Of a stretch of 6,924 nucleotides of DNA, positions 1 through 6,328 are shown piece after piece. The first letter of the stretch is position 1. Each line of letters begins with the position of its first letter. The stretch is from positions 1-6,924 of the forward strand of contig DAIDJT010000142.1 of assembly GCA_027451265.1 (NCBI GenBank). The letters run 5' to 3'. The translations under genes and the position numbers were made by a program. The notes under the pieces are model-generated. The model searched no databases. It saw only the letters and a list, made by a program, of their open reading frames with translations, and was not told the origin of the DNA. Source of the stretch: Bacteroidales bacterium. Lineage in GTDB: Bacteria > Bacteroidota > Bacteroidia > Bacteroidales > VadinHA17.

Positions 1-137
1 TCCCTGCAAAATACAGGCCCGTAAAAGGCCTTGACGTGGCACGGGCCATGATTGCTGCCGCGAAGCTCGAAGAACCGGGCTTCAGGGTATATCATTTCAA
101 AGAGATGATGGCTCTTGTCAGCAGCAGGAAAGCCTGA
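1..137 (+). CDS. C-terminal end of a probable NAD(P)-binding SDR-type oxidoreductase (partial, 5' end outside window)
   Basis: An open frame enters from the left edge (codons start at base 3) and ends at TGA 135-137, giving about 44 residues. The segment K-Y-R-P-V-K-G-L-D-V-A-R-A-M-I-A-A-A-K, followed by a G-F-R-V-Y-H-F-K-E-M-M tail, resembles the C-terminus of small Rossmann-fold oxidoreductases of the TIP30/HTATIP2-like atypical SDR group. In these, a 'V-A-x-A-M' helix precedes a short final strand and helix. The nucleotide-binding part lies outside the window, so cofactor and substrate cannot be judged. The next gene starts about 58 bp downstream on the same strand, so the two may be co-transcribed. 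The family call rests on a short tail and is recognition from memory. Confidence 0.6.
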   Translation, partial: PAKYRPVKGLDVARAMIAAAKLEEPGFRVYHFKEMMALVSSRKA

Positions 138-195
138 ATCGGTGAAAAACAGGCAGAAACGGGCCGAATTGAGGGCTTTACCAAAAATAAGAAAT

Positions 196-705
196 ATGAC
201 TATGAATACTGATCACGAGGTGCTTCAGTCAACCGGGTTTACCATCAGGGAAGGCAGGGAGGAGGACTTCCCGTCATTACTGGCACTCATTAAGGAACTG
301 GCAGAGTATGAGAGGTCGCCTGATGCCGTGACCAATACTGTGGAACAGATGGAGCAGGAGAAGAATCACTTCCGCTGTTTCGTTGCCGAGAGCCCAGAAT
401 ATGGCATAGTGGGCATGGCCCTTTATTTTTTTGCCTATTTTACCTGGGTGGGGAAATCGATCTACCTTGAGGATATCATTGTGAGCAGGGAGTTCCGGAA
501 CCGGAAAATAGGTGCAGCCCTCATGAGGAGGGTTATGCAGGAGGCCAGGGACGAGAACTGCAAGCGTGTGCGGTGGCAGGTGCTCAACTGGAATGAGCCG
601 GCCATCAGTTTCTACAGGAAGTGCGGTGCAGAGATCAACAGCGACTGGCTGAACTGCACCTTCGACGAAAAGGGGATCGCTCTCTTCAACGAAATGATGT
701 CATGA
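196..705 (+). CDS. GNAT N-acetyltransferase, spermidine/spermine acetyltransferase-like
   Basis: This 169-residue protein is a complete single-domain GNAT enzyme, which would transfer an acetyl group from acetyl-CoA to a primary amine. Landmarks are an N-terminal I-R-x-G-x-E-x-D-F strand and helix (residues 17-25), the Y-F-F-A-Y-F-T-W segment, Y-L-E-D-I-I-V (from residue 90), the acetyl-CoA pyrophosphate loop R-N-R-K-I-G-A-A-L (101-109), and the C-terminal N-W-N-E-P-A-I-S-F-Y (131-140) followed by the K-C-G-A turn. The spacing and the 'Y-L-E-D / W-N-x-x-A-I-x-F-Y' signature match SSAT-like members, which include polyamine, diamine and thialysine acetyltransferases. The exact acceptor is unknown. 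I chose ATG 196. An in-frame TTG at 115 would overlap the upstream gene and add a 27-residue basic leader the fold does not need; ATG 202 is an equal alternative. No good Shine-Dalgarno is visible. The second glycine of the usual R-G-x-G-x-G loop is replaced by lysine, but the last glycine is kept. Confidence 0.88.
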   Translation: MTMNTDHEVLQSTGFTIREGREEDFPSLLALIKELAEYERSPDAVTNTVEQMEQEKNHFRCFVAESPEYGIVGMALYFFAYFTWVGKSIYLEDIIVSREFRNRKIGAALMRRVMQEARDENCKRVRWQVLNWNEPAISFYRKCGAEINSDWLNCTFDEKGIALFNEMMS

Positions 706-1395
706 ATGAAAATTGACTTGAAACATCGGGCAGACAGATTTGCCGGAGCACCGGGAACAAGCTCAGGCAGAACAGTAAGGGTCATCCTGCTGATATCACT
801 GGGATTCATTCTGAAAACCGCAACCAGCTGCATTGATCCGGCGGAATGGGATCATGAGTTCAGTTTCAACAAAATTACCGTCAAAAACCTCGACAATTCC
901 GGAATCTATCCCACGGAGACCGACAGTGATATCATGTATGCCACGGCAGTGGCTTTCACTGTGACACTTTCCGACGAGACAATCCTGGCGTCAGGTGTTA
1001 ACAGGCGAAGCAATTGCAGCTTTACCATGTTCACCCCTGCCTCCGCCGAGCCTCCGGAACCCAGGTATTATCCGCTGAACCGGATCACAGGGATCAACAT
1101 AGTCACACTTGAGGCGATGTCAACCGGGATTCCTGCCGGAACAGATGTTACGGGGCTGTTTGTAGCAATGGTGCCCCAGTTCAAAACACCTGGTTTCCTT
1201 TACATTGATTCCGGGGAGCTTCTTTCAGCCATAGACCAGGATTTTTACCCCGGTGATCCGTCTGTCACTTTTCTGTTGTTCTGCAGGGAGGAAATTTCAA
1301 GTGACAATGCGCAGTTTGAAATCACCATAACCCTGTCGGACGAAAGCACACTGTCTGCAACTACCAACCTGATAACAATTGTCAGGAACGAATAG
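706..1395 (+). CDS. Hypothetical exported protein, possible lipoprotein
   Basis: I do not recognise this 229-residue protein with confidence. Its ATG directly follows the TGA of the acetyltransferase (zero spacing), which suggests translational coupling. The N-terminus has an unusually long basic stretch (residues 1-25, with several K and R), a hydrophobic segment (26-36), and then A-T-S-C with Cys42. That is a weak lipobox, so it may be a lipoprotein or a protein with an uncleaved anchor. The remainder is strand-rich, with two similar motifs: T-V-T-L-S-D-E-T (about residue 88) and I-T-L-S-D-E-S (about 210). This suggests a beta-sandwich that may contain duplicated strands. It loosely resembles Bacteroidales lipoproteins of unknown function such as the DUF5034 type, but I cannot confirm that. 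A probable beta-barrel protein starts 10 bp downstream, so the two may act together at the outer membrane. Confidence 0.75.
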   Translation: MKIDLKHRADRFAGAPGTSSGRTVRVILLISLGFILKTATSCIDPAEWDHEFSFNKITVKNLDNSGIYPTETDSDIMYATAVAFTVTLSDETILASGVNRRSNCSFTMFTPASAEPPEPRYYPLNRITGINIVTLEAMSTGIPAGTDVTGLFVAMVPQFKTPGFLYIDSGELLSAIDQDFYPGDPSVTFLLFCREEISSDNAQFEITITLSDESTLSATTNLITIVRNE

Positions 1396-1405
1396 TACAT
1401 ACGCA

Positions 1406-2272
1406 ATGAGACGCTGTGCCACAATAATGCTGTTCCTTCTGCCTGCGCTTGCCGCCTCTTCCCTCCTTCCGGCCCAGGGCCGGTTCATCGAGAAGAAACA
1501 GGCATCACTCTGGTTCGGCGTTAGGGATATAACCCGAGACAGCCTGGCTAACGGCGCCAACTTAGATTTCCTGAACTACCTTCACTCCTCGGATGAGATG
1601 GCTGAGTACCAGTATCTGGGGCTCTCCGCACATCTCTGGTTCCGGGGCAACTGGGAGGCTGACATCAAGGTGGCCATGTATGATGATTTTGCGCCTACCA
1701 GCCTGAACATCAAAGCTATATGGATGCCACGTAAATACCTGGGTTTTACGGCTGGATTCTACAGCTATCCCCAGCTGATGAATGAGTTTAACATGTTCCA
1801 CCGCCTGTCCGACGAAGGGTGGTTCGGTGACACGGACAGCAACTTCAGGCAGAGGCGAATTCATGAGACAGGAATCATGGCGGGTGTGGCAATGCCGGTA
1901 AACTATCGTATTATAAACCTTACCCTTTACCTGAATGGCGGTATCAGCACGCTTTCGAAATTCAATGAGAAGGTGACCCAGAAAATGATCAATGGTAACA
2001 TGAGGCGTGAGATCAGGTACAGCACGAAGAACTCCCCGGCCTTCTTCTTCTTCCCCGAAGCAGAACTGGGCCTGGATTGTTTCAGGATTGGCAATTCAAC
2101 GCTGGGAGTCAGAGGCCATGCCAGCTGGTTTACAGTCAAAAGGTCAGTTGATTACAACAGAACAACCTGGGAATGGACTTATGACAACCCAATGCAGGAA
2201 GAGGTTGATAATCCGGCCCACCGGTTCACAAAATTTGAAATTGACGCAGGTATTTATGTTACCTGGCAATAG
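1406..2272 (+). CDS. Secreted protein, probable outer-membrane beta-barrel, function unknown
   Basis: This 288-residue protein begins with a clear secretory signal: two arginines, a hydrophobic stretch of alternating L and A, then L-L-P-A-Q-G, with cleavage likely after Ala23. The mature part has many short alternating hydrophobic/polar stretches rich in W, Y and F, for example around L-G-F-T-A-G-F-Y-S-Y, L-T-L-Y-L-N-G-G and L-G-V-R-G-H-A-S-W-F. It ends in F-E-I-D-A-G-I-Y-V-T-W-Q. These features are typical of a 10-14 strand outer-membrane barrel, although the last residue is Q rather than the usual aromatic. ATG 1406 is preferred over an upstream in-frame TTG (1379) because it places the signal peptide at the N-terminus and does not overlap the gene before it. 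The gene lies 10 bp after the unknown exported protein and is followed by a terminator, so it closes the left transcription unit. No enzymatic motif is visible. Confidence 0.8.
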   Translation: MRRCATIMLFLLPALAASSLLPAQGRFIEKKQASLWFGVRDITRDSLANGANLDFLNYLHSSDEMAEYQYLGLSAHLWFRGNWEADIKVAMYDDFAPTSLNIKAIWMPRKYLGFTAGFYSYPQLMNEFNMFHRLSDEGWFGDTDSNFRQRRIHETGIMAGVAMPVNYRIINLTLYLNGGISTLSKFNEKVTQKMINGNMRREIRYSTKNSPAFFFFPEAELGLDCFRIGNSTLGVRGHASWFTVKRSVDYNRTTWEWTYDNPMQEEVDNPAHRFTKFEIDAGIYVTWQ

Positions 2273-2350
2273 TTATTGCATTTTCAAGCCTGATCCACCC
2301 TGTTCAGAGGCTGTATCATTCATTCTGTCACATGATTCAGTTCAATATCG

Positions 2351-2362
2351 TGATCCGGATCA
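2351..2362. repeat. Perfect 12-bp palindrome TGATCCGGATCA
   Basis: The two 6-bp half-sites are exact reverse complements with no spacer. The palindrome sits in the untranslated stretch between the barrel gene and its terminator. No second copy is visible in the window. It could be a chance occurrence or a binding site for a dimeric regulator, and the sequence alone does not decide. Confidence 0.3.
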
Positions 2363-2390
2363 GCCAAACAAACATAAAGAAATTCAAATG

Positions 2391-2421
2391 AGTCCCGTAA
2401 GCCAGCGCCACGGGATTTTTT
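2391..2421 (+). terminator. Rho-independent terminator closing the left gene block
   Basis: The stem pairs TCCCGT (2393-2398) with ACGGGA (2410-2415) around an 11-nt loop. A G-T pair and an A-T pair extend it to 8 bp at the base. The 3' side runs directly into six T residues (2416-2421). The position, about 120 bp after the stop of the barrel gene and about 110 bp before the next start, fits the end of one transcription unit. The left flank lacks a matching A-run, so it is unlikely to work efficiently on the opposite strand. Confidence 0.8.
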
Positions 2422-2515
2422 GTTTCTTTCTGACACAGATAGGAATAAAAACATTACTTTAACGGGGCAGAGCAGTCGGATTGTCGCAAGCACCCCCTGG
2501 TGCAGCCCGCCTGGC

Positions 2516-2520
2516 AGGAG
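2516..2520 (+). promoter_or_regulatory. Candidate ribosome binding site (AGGAG) for the membrane-DUF2007 protein
   Basis: AGGAG lies 12 nt before ATG 2533. The spacing is slightly long, but the site supports that ATG over the in-frame GTG at 2500, since it lies downstream of the GTG. I searched 2422-2515 for a Bacteroidota-type promoter (TTTG, about 19-21 nt, TAnnTTTG) and found no convincing match, although one is expected after the terminator. Confidence 0.45.
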
Positions 2521-2532
2521 CTTACTGATTTC

Positions 2533-3414
2533 ATGGCAATTAGGTCAGACCATACGGAACAGTTGCATTCGTACCTCGCACTCCGGAAGGCAGTAGGCTG
2601 GATCGGCATCTTCCTTCCCTTTGTGCTGGTGCTGGGTAACTTAATCCTCTACGGTGACCGGAAGGTTCTCACGAACATGAGCGTTTATTATCATACAGGT
2701 ATGCGCGATGTATTTGTGGGGGCCATTTGTGCAATTGCCCTTTTCCTGTTCTTTTACAAGGGATATGACCGGTGGGATAATGTCTCGGCAGACATTGCCG
2801 GTGCATGTGCACTCGGTGTTGCCTTTTTCCCGACAGTGGAGGATGGTCCGTGGGACTGGATTGCCTGGGTGCATTTCACCTCTGCCGCATGCTTCCTGGT
2901 GATCCTGGCGCTGATATCAATCTTTTTGTTCACCCGCGGAGACAGGCACCCCACAGTGATGAAGAAGAAGAGGAACCTGGTGTACCGGGTGTGCGGCATT
3001 GTAATGCTGGCCGCACTGGCTTCCATTGAGATCTATTTCCTGTTCTTTGACGGTATCAATTCCGATTCAAGATTCGTGCTTATTGCAGAGACCGTCACTT
3101 TAATGGCATTCGGCATCTCGTGGTTGACCAAGGGAGGGACGCTCTACCCGGATAAACCGATTAAAAAAGACTATATGGAAAACGAAGAAAAACTAATCAG
3201 GGTATTCGTCGGTCCGGAACCCACAGCCCTCCTGATGCTGGAGATGCTTGAAGAGACAGGTGTCAAGGGATTGATGAAGAATGACTCAGGTCTCGGATAC
3301 CTGGGAGCCGTGCCGCCGGTAATGGATCTTTATATCATGGAAGAGGACCTGGAGAAGGCAACTCCGCTTATTAACGACTTCAGGGAGAAACATGATCCCG
3401 GAAAGGAGTCTTAA
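2533..3414 (+). CDS. Six-helix membrane protein (DUF998-like) with C-terminal DUF2007 GlnB-like domain
   Basis: This 293-residue protein has two parts. Residues about 20-198 contain six hydrophobic segments (roughly 20-40, 59-75, 86-100, 111-133, 153-172, 182-198). Conserved-looking loops include M-S-V-Y-Y-H-T-G-M-R-D-V-F-V-G, V-H-F-T-S-A-A and the basic K-K-K-R-N-L-V-Y-R. This is the pattern of DUF998/Frag1-like membrane proteins, whose function is unknown. After a short linker, residues about 219-290 look like DUF2007 (putative signal-transducing, GlnB-like alpha/beta fold): L-I-R-V-F-V-G-P-E-P, L-E-M-L-E-E-T-G-V-K-G-L-M-K-N-D, then M-D-L-Y-I-M-E-E-D-L-E-K-A. Positive charges after helices 2, 4 and 6 place both termini in the cytosol. 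ATG 2533 is preferred over GTG 2500 because of the AGGAG site. An internal ATG (3175, residue 215) sits exactly at the domain border. This is the first gene of the right block, and the amidohydrolase follows 13 bp later. Confidence 0.8.
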   Translation: MAIRSDHTEQLHSYLALRKAVGWIGIFLPFVLVLGNLILYGDRKVLTNMSVYYHTGMRDVFVGAICAIALFLFFYKGYDRWDNVSADIAGACALGVAFFPTVEDGPWDWIAWVHFTSAACFLVILALISIFLFTRGDRHPTVMKKKRNLVYRVCGIVMLAALASIEIYFLFFDGINSDSRFVLIAETVTLMAFGISWLTKGGTLYPDKPIKKDYMENEEKLIRVFVGPEPTALLMLEMLEETGVKGLMKNDSGLGYLGAVPPVMDLYIMEEDLEKATPLINDFREKHDPGKES

Positions 3415-3427
3415 ACCAAGCCCCTAT

Positions 3428-5092
3428 ATGAAAAGAGTATTATCATCTGCGGCAATCATCGTGGCGCTGGTTGTCGTCTCATGCAACGTTTCAACTCAAA
3501 CATCTGATATGATTATTACCAATGCAAGGATCTGGACGGGGAACGCGGACCAGCCATATGCCGAGGCTATGGCGGTCTCAGGTGACACGATAGTTGCCAT
3601 CGGCAGCAACCGCGAAGTGATGAGGTACAAATCCGGATCCGGCACTGTAATTGACCTTGGCGGAAGGTTTGTTACCCCGGGATTCATTGACTCACACGTT
3701 CACCTGTTGCAGGGAGGGTCGAACCTCGCCTCGGTGCAGTTGAGGGACGCCTCCACCCCGGAGGAGTTCACCAGGCGCATAAAAGAGTATGCGGCCACGC
3801 TGAAACCCGGGACATGGATTCTCGGCGGCGACTGGGACGGGATGGGCTGGGAGAGCCTGCCCCACCGCGACTGGATTGATTCGGTCACTCCTGACAACCC
3901 GGTCTTTGTCTCCCGCCTCGACGGGCATATGGCTTTAGCCAACACAGCAGCCATGAGGCTTGGAGGCGTTGACCGCAGAGTGCGGGATGTCAGCGGCGGG
4001 ACAATTGAGAGAGACTCCCGCGGCGAACCGACCGGCATTTTCAAGGACAATGCAATGGATATGATATATGCGAAAGTGCCGCCTGCATCGGATGAAGAGG
4101 TTGACCGTGCTCTTGTTGCCGCAATGAAATACCTTGCCTCCAATGGTGTCACCTCGGTGCATGCCGTTGATGCAGCGACCTATGCCGACGGCATCGCCCG
4201 TGTTCGCGCCAGTGGCGGACAGATAACGCGTATATACTACATGCAGACTATCAGCCGCTGGAAGGATCTTAAGGATCAGATTGAACGCGAAGGAAAGGGA
4301 GACAGATGGGTCAGCACCGGAGGGGTGAAGGGATTTGTCGACGGCTCGCTGGGCTCACATACTGCAGCATTCCTTAAGCCTTATACTGATCTTCCGACTG
4401 ACACCGGGCTTTTCGTTAACACGGAGGAAGACCTCTACAGATGGATTTCAGATGCTGACAAGGCCGGTCTGCAGGTGGTTATTCATGCCATCGGTGACCG
4501 TGCCATTAACACTCTTCTGAATATTTACGAGAGGGTTGCGTCGGAGAACGGCGAGCGCGATCGCAGATTCAGGATTGAGCATTCACAACACATTGCCTTC
4601 GCTGATATTCCGCGATACGGAAAGCTTGAGGTGATTGCCAGCATGCAGCCATACCACGCTATTGACGACGGCCGGTGGGCCGAAGGATACATCGGCCCGG
4701 AGCGGATCAGGACTACCTATGCATTCCGGTCACTGATCGACAGCGGGGCAACGCTTGCATTCGGGAGCGACTGGTTCGTTGCACCGGCAACACCGCTCGA
4801 AGGGATTTATGCCGCTGTAACCCGAAGGACACTTGACGGCAAGAATCCTGATGGCTGGGTCCCTGAGCAGAAGATCACCGTTGATGAGGCGCTGAAGGCA
4901 TATACAATTAATGCCGCCTATGCATCGTTCGAGGAGGATTCCAAAGGCACCCTTGAGCCGGGCAAACTGGCTGACTTCGTGGTGCTTGACCACGATCTTA
5001 CTGCTATAGACCCGGTTGAAATATGGGATATGAAGGTTCAGCAGACGTGGGTAGGCGGGAAAAAGGTGTTTGACCGCACTGAAGAACTTTAA
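3428..5092 (+). CDS. Amidohydrolase family 3 (YtcJ-like) lipoprotein
   Basis: This 554-residue metal-dependent hydrolase belongs to the amidohydrolase superfamily, Amidohydro_3 branch (YtcJ and N-substituted formamide deformylase relatives), which cleaves C-N bonds of amides. The N-terminus is a lipoprotein signal: M-K-R, hydrophobic stretch, V-V-V-S-C with lipid-bearing Cys19. A short beta segment (I-I-T-N-A-R-I-W-T-G-N) precedes the TIM barrel. Metal-site motifs are H90-V-H92, G-V-K301-G-F-V-D-G-S-L-G-S-H-T-A, H353-A-I-G-D-R-A, I-E-H385-S-Q-H and F-G-S-D448-W. Lys301 is a candidate carboxylated metal bridge. The C-terminal G-T-L-E-P-G-K-L-A-D-F-V-V-L-D is typical of the family. An in-frame ATG at 3392, with GGGAG four bases upstream, would overlap the preceding gene and add 12 residues before the signal. 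ATG 3428 gives a standard lipoprotein signal and is preferred. The mature enzyme should sit in the periplasm or on a membrane face. The substrate cannot be assigned. Confidence 0.92.
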   Translation: MKRVLSSAAIIVALVVVSCNVSTQTSDMIITNARIWTGNADQPYAEAMAVSGDTIVAIGSNREVMRYKSGSGTVIDLGGRFVTPGFIDSHVHLLQGGSNLASVQLRDASTPEEFTRRIKEYAATLKPGTWILGGDWDGMGWESLPHRDWIDSVTPDNPVFVSRLDGHMALANTAAMRLGGVDRRVRDVSGGTIERDSRGEPTGIFKDNAMDMIYAKVPPASDEEVDRALVAAMKYLASNGVTSVHAVDAATYADGIARVRASGGQITRIYYMQTISRWKDLKDQIEREGKGDRWVSTGGVKGFVDGSLGSHTAAFLKPYTDLPTDTGLFVNTEEDLYRWISDADKAGLQVVIHAIGDRAINTLLNIYERVASENGERDRRFRIEHSQHIAFADIPRYGKLEVIASMQPYHAIDDGRWAEGYIGPERIRTTYAFRSLIDSGATLAFGSDWFVAPATPLEGIYAAVTRRTLDGKNPDGWVPEQKITVDEALKAYTINAAYASFEEDSKGTLEPGKLADFVVLDHDLTAIDPVEIWDMKVQQTWVGGKKVFDRTEEL

Positions 5093-5094
5093 CC

Positions 5095-5100
5095 GGAGAG
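5095..5100 (+). promoter_or_regulatory. Ribosome binding site (GGAGAG) of the S58 peptidase
   Basis: A purine-rich GGAGAG lies six bases before ATG 5107 and three bases after the amidohydrolase stop. It is the best Shine-Dalgarno-like site in the window. It fixes the start and fits tight co-translation of the two hydrolases. Confidence 0.6.
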
Positions 5101-5106
5101 CAAGAG

Positions 5107-6270
5107 ATGGTTAACAGATATCTTATCAGGGCAGCGGCTGCAATCGTGCTGATGATGCCGGTCCTGAACTTTCAGAACACAAATGCCCAGATGAAGAGAG
5201 CCAGAGACTACGGAATAGAGATAGGCATACTGCGTACCGGCAGTTTCAATGCCATAACGGATGTGCCCGGTGTAAAGGTGGGCCATGTGACACTGAAGGA
5301 GGGTGACTCGGTAAAAACAGGAGTCACAGCTATCCTTCCCCATGACGGAAACATCTTTCAGCAGAAGGTCCCTGCCGGTATCTTTGTGGGTAACGGGTTC
5401 GGAAAGCTGACAGGCTACACCCAGGTGGAAGAGCTTGGCAACCTGGAGACCCCGATAGTTCTGACCAACACGCTGAGTGTGCCGGCGGCCGCCGCAGCCG
5501 TCATTGAGCATACGCTGTCACAGCCCGGCAACGAGGGTGTGATGAGCGTAAATGCCGTGGTGGGTGAGACCAATGATGCCAGGCTCAATGACATCAGGGG
5601 CAGGCATATAACGAAGGAACATGTGCTGGAGGCCATCGGCAAGGCGGCCGCGGGTCCTGTTGCAGAAGGAAATGTTGGTGCCGGCACCGGAACAGTGTGC
5701 TTCGGCTTCAAGGGGGGGATCGGCACGGCATCCAGAATTCTTCCTGCGAAGAGAGGCGGGTTCACCGTCGGGGTGCTCGTGCAAACGAACTACGGAGGCA
5801 TCCTGCAGATCAACGGGGTGCCGGTCGGACAGGAGCTCGGCCGTTACAGCTTCAGGAACAACGTGGATGAGTACAAGGAAGACGGGTCATGCATGATTGT
5901 TGTCATGACCGATGCACCTCTGACTTCAAGGAACCTTAAGAGGCTTGGTTCCAGGGCTTTTGCCGGCATGATGCGGACAGGAGCATCCGGCTCCAACGGC
6001 AGCGGCGATTATGTAATCGCCGTATCCACGGCTGAGGAACTGCGTATCCCCTACTCTTCCGGATCGATATACGAGGAGTGGCGGGAGATCAGGAATGATG
6101 AGACGGACCTGCTTTTCCAGGCTGCAGCCGAGGCAACCGAGGAAGCCATCATAAACTCGCTCTTTGCTGCGGAGACCACGAAGGCAAGGAATGGCATGAC
6201 CGTAGAGGCACTGCCAGTGGAGAAGACCCTGGAGATACTCCGGAAATACAACAGGCTGAAGGAAAAATGA
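5107..6270 (+). CDS. Secreted P1/S58 family aminopeptidase (DmpA/BapA type), autoprocessing
   Basis: This 387-residue protein matches family S58, whose known members are L-aminopeptidase/D-Ala-esterase-amidase (DmpA) and beta-peptidyl aminopeptidases (BapA). These are made as a precursor that cuts itself into alpha and beta chains. A signal peptide (residues 1-27, ending N-T-N-A) directs export. Family marks are I-T-D-V-P-G-V-K-V-G-H (about residues 53-63), G-V-T-A-I-L-P, V-P-A-G-I-F-V-G-N-G-F-G-K, V-V-G-E-T-N-D, V-Q-T-N228-Y-G-G and I-N-G-V-P-V-G. The expected self-cleavage and nucleophile site is G260-S261 in E-D-G-S-C-M-I-V-V, leaving a 127-residue beta chain, close to the DmpA size. Ser299 and Asp301 in N-G-S-G-D lie +38 and +40 from the nucleophile, the spacing of Ser288/Glu290 after Ser250 in BapA, with Asp replacing Glu. 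The gene begins 14 bp after the amidohydrolase. The choice among L-, D- and beta-peptide substrates is open. Confidence 0.93.
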   Translation: MVNRYLIRAAAAIVLMMPVLNFQNTNAQMKRARDYGIEIGILRTGSFNAITDVPGVKVGHVTLKEGDSVKTGVTAILPHDGNIFQQKVPAGIFVGNGFGKLTGYTQVEELGNLETPIVLTNTLSVPAAAAAVIEHTLSQPGNEGVMSVNAVVGETNDARLNDIRGRHITKEHVLEAIGKAAAGPVAEGNVGAGTGTVCFGFKGGIGTASRILPAKRGGFTVGVLVQTNYGGILQINGVPVGQELGRYSFRNNVDEYKEDGSCMIVVMTDAPLTSRNLKRLGSRAFAGMMRTGASGSNGSGDYVIAVSTAEELRIPYSSGSIYEEWREIRNDETDLLFQAAAEATEEAIINSLFAAETTKARNGMTVEALPVEKTLEILRKYNRLKEK

Positions 6271-6328
6271 TCACCGGGACGATATGCACTTGCAACAAAC
6301 AGGCTGCCGCCTGGCTAAAATTAATTCA

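Noticed and set aside
115..195. N-terminal extension of the acetyltransferase from TTG 115
   Set aside because: It overlaps the upstream coding end, uses a rare start, and adds a basic leader not needed for the GNAT fold.
2416..2461. Possible Bacteroidota promoter (TTTG at 2419 and TACTTTAA near 2454)
   Set aside because: The spacing is far longer than the usual 19-21 bases, and the second element does not match TAnnTTTG. The TTTG is also part of the terminator T-run.
2007..2462. Open frame of 151 codons overlapping the end of the barrel gene and running through the gap
   Set aside because: Its first 60% lies out of frame inside a gene with a signal peptide. The rest runs through the terminator hairpin, and its protein has no recognisable domain.
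3700..4152. Long antisense open frame within the amidohydrolase
   Set aside because: It is a mirror of a GC-rich, strongly conserved coding frame on the + strand. The translated product shows no fold or start signal.
5415..5765. Antisense open frame within the S58 peptidase
   Set aside because: It is low-complexity, rich in A, P and S, and is explained by the opposite-strand codon pattern of the peptidase.
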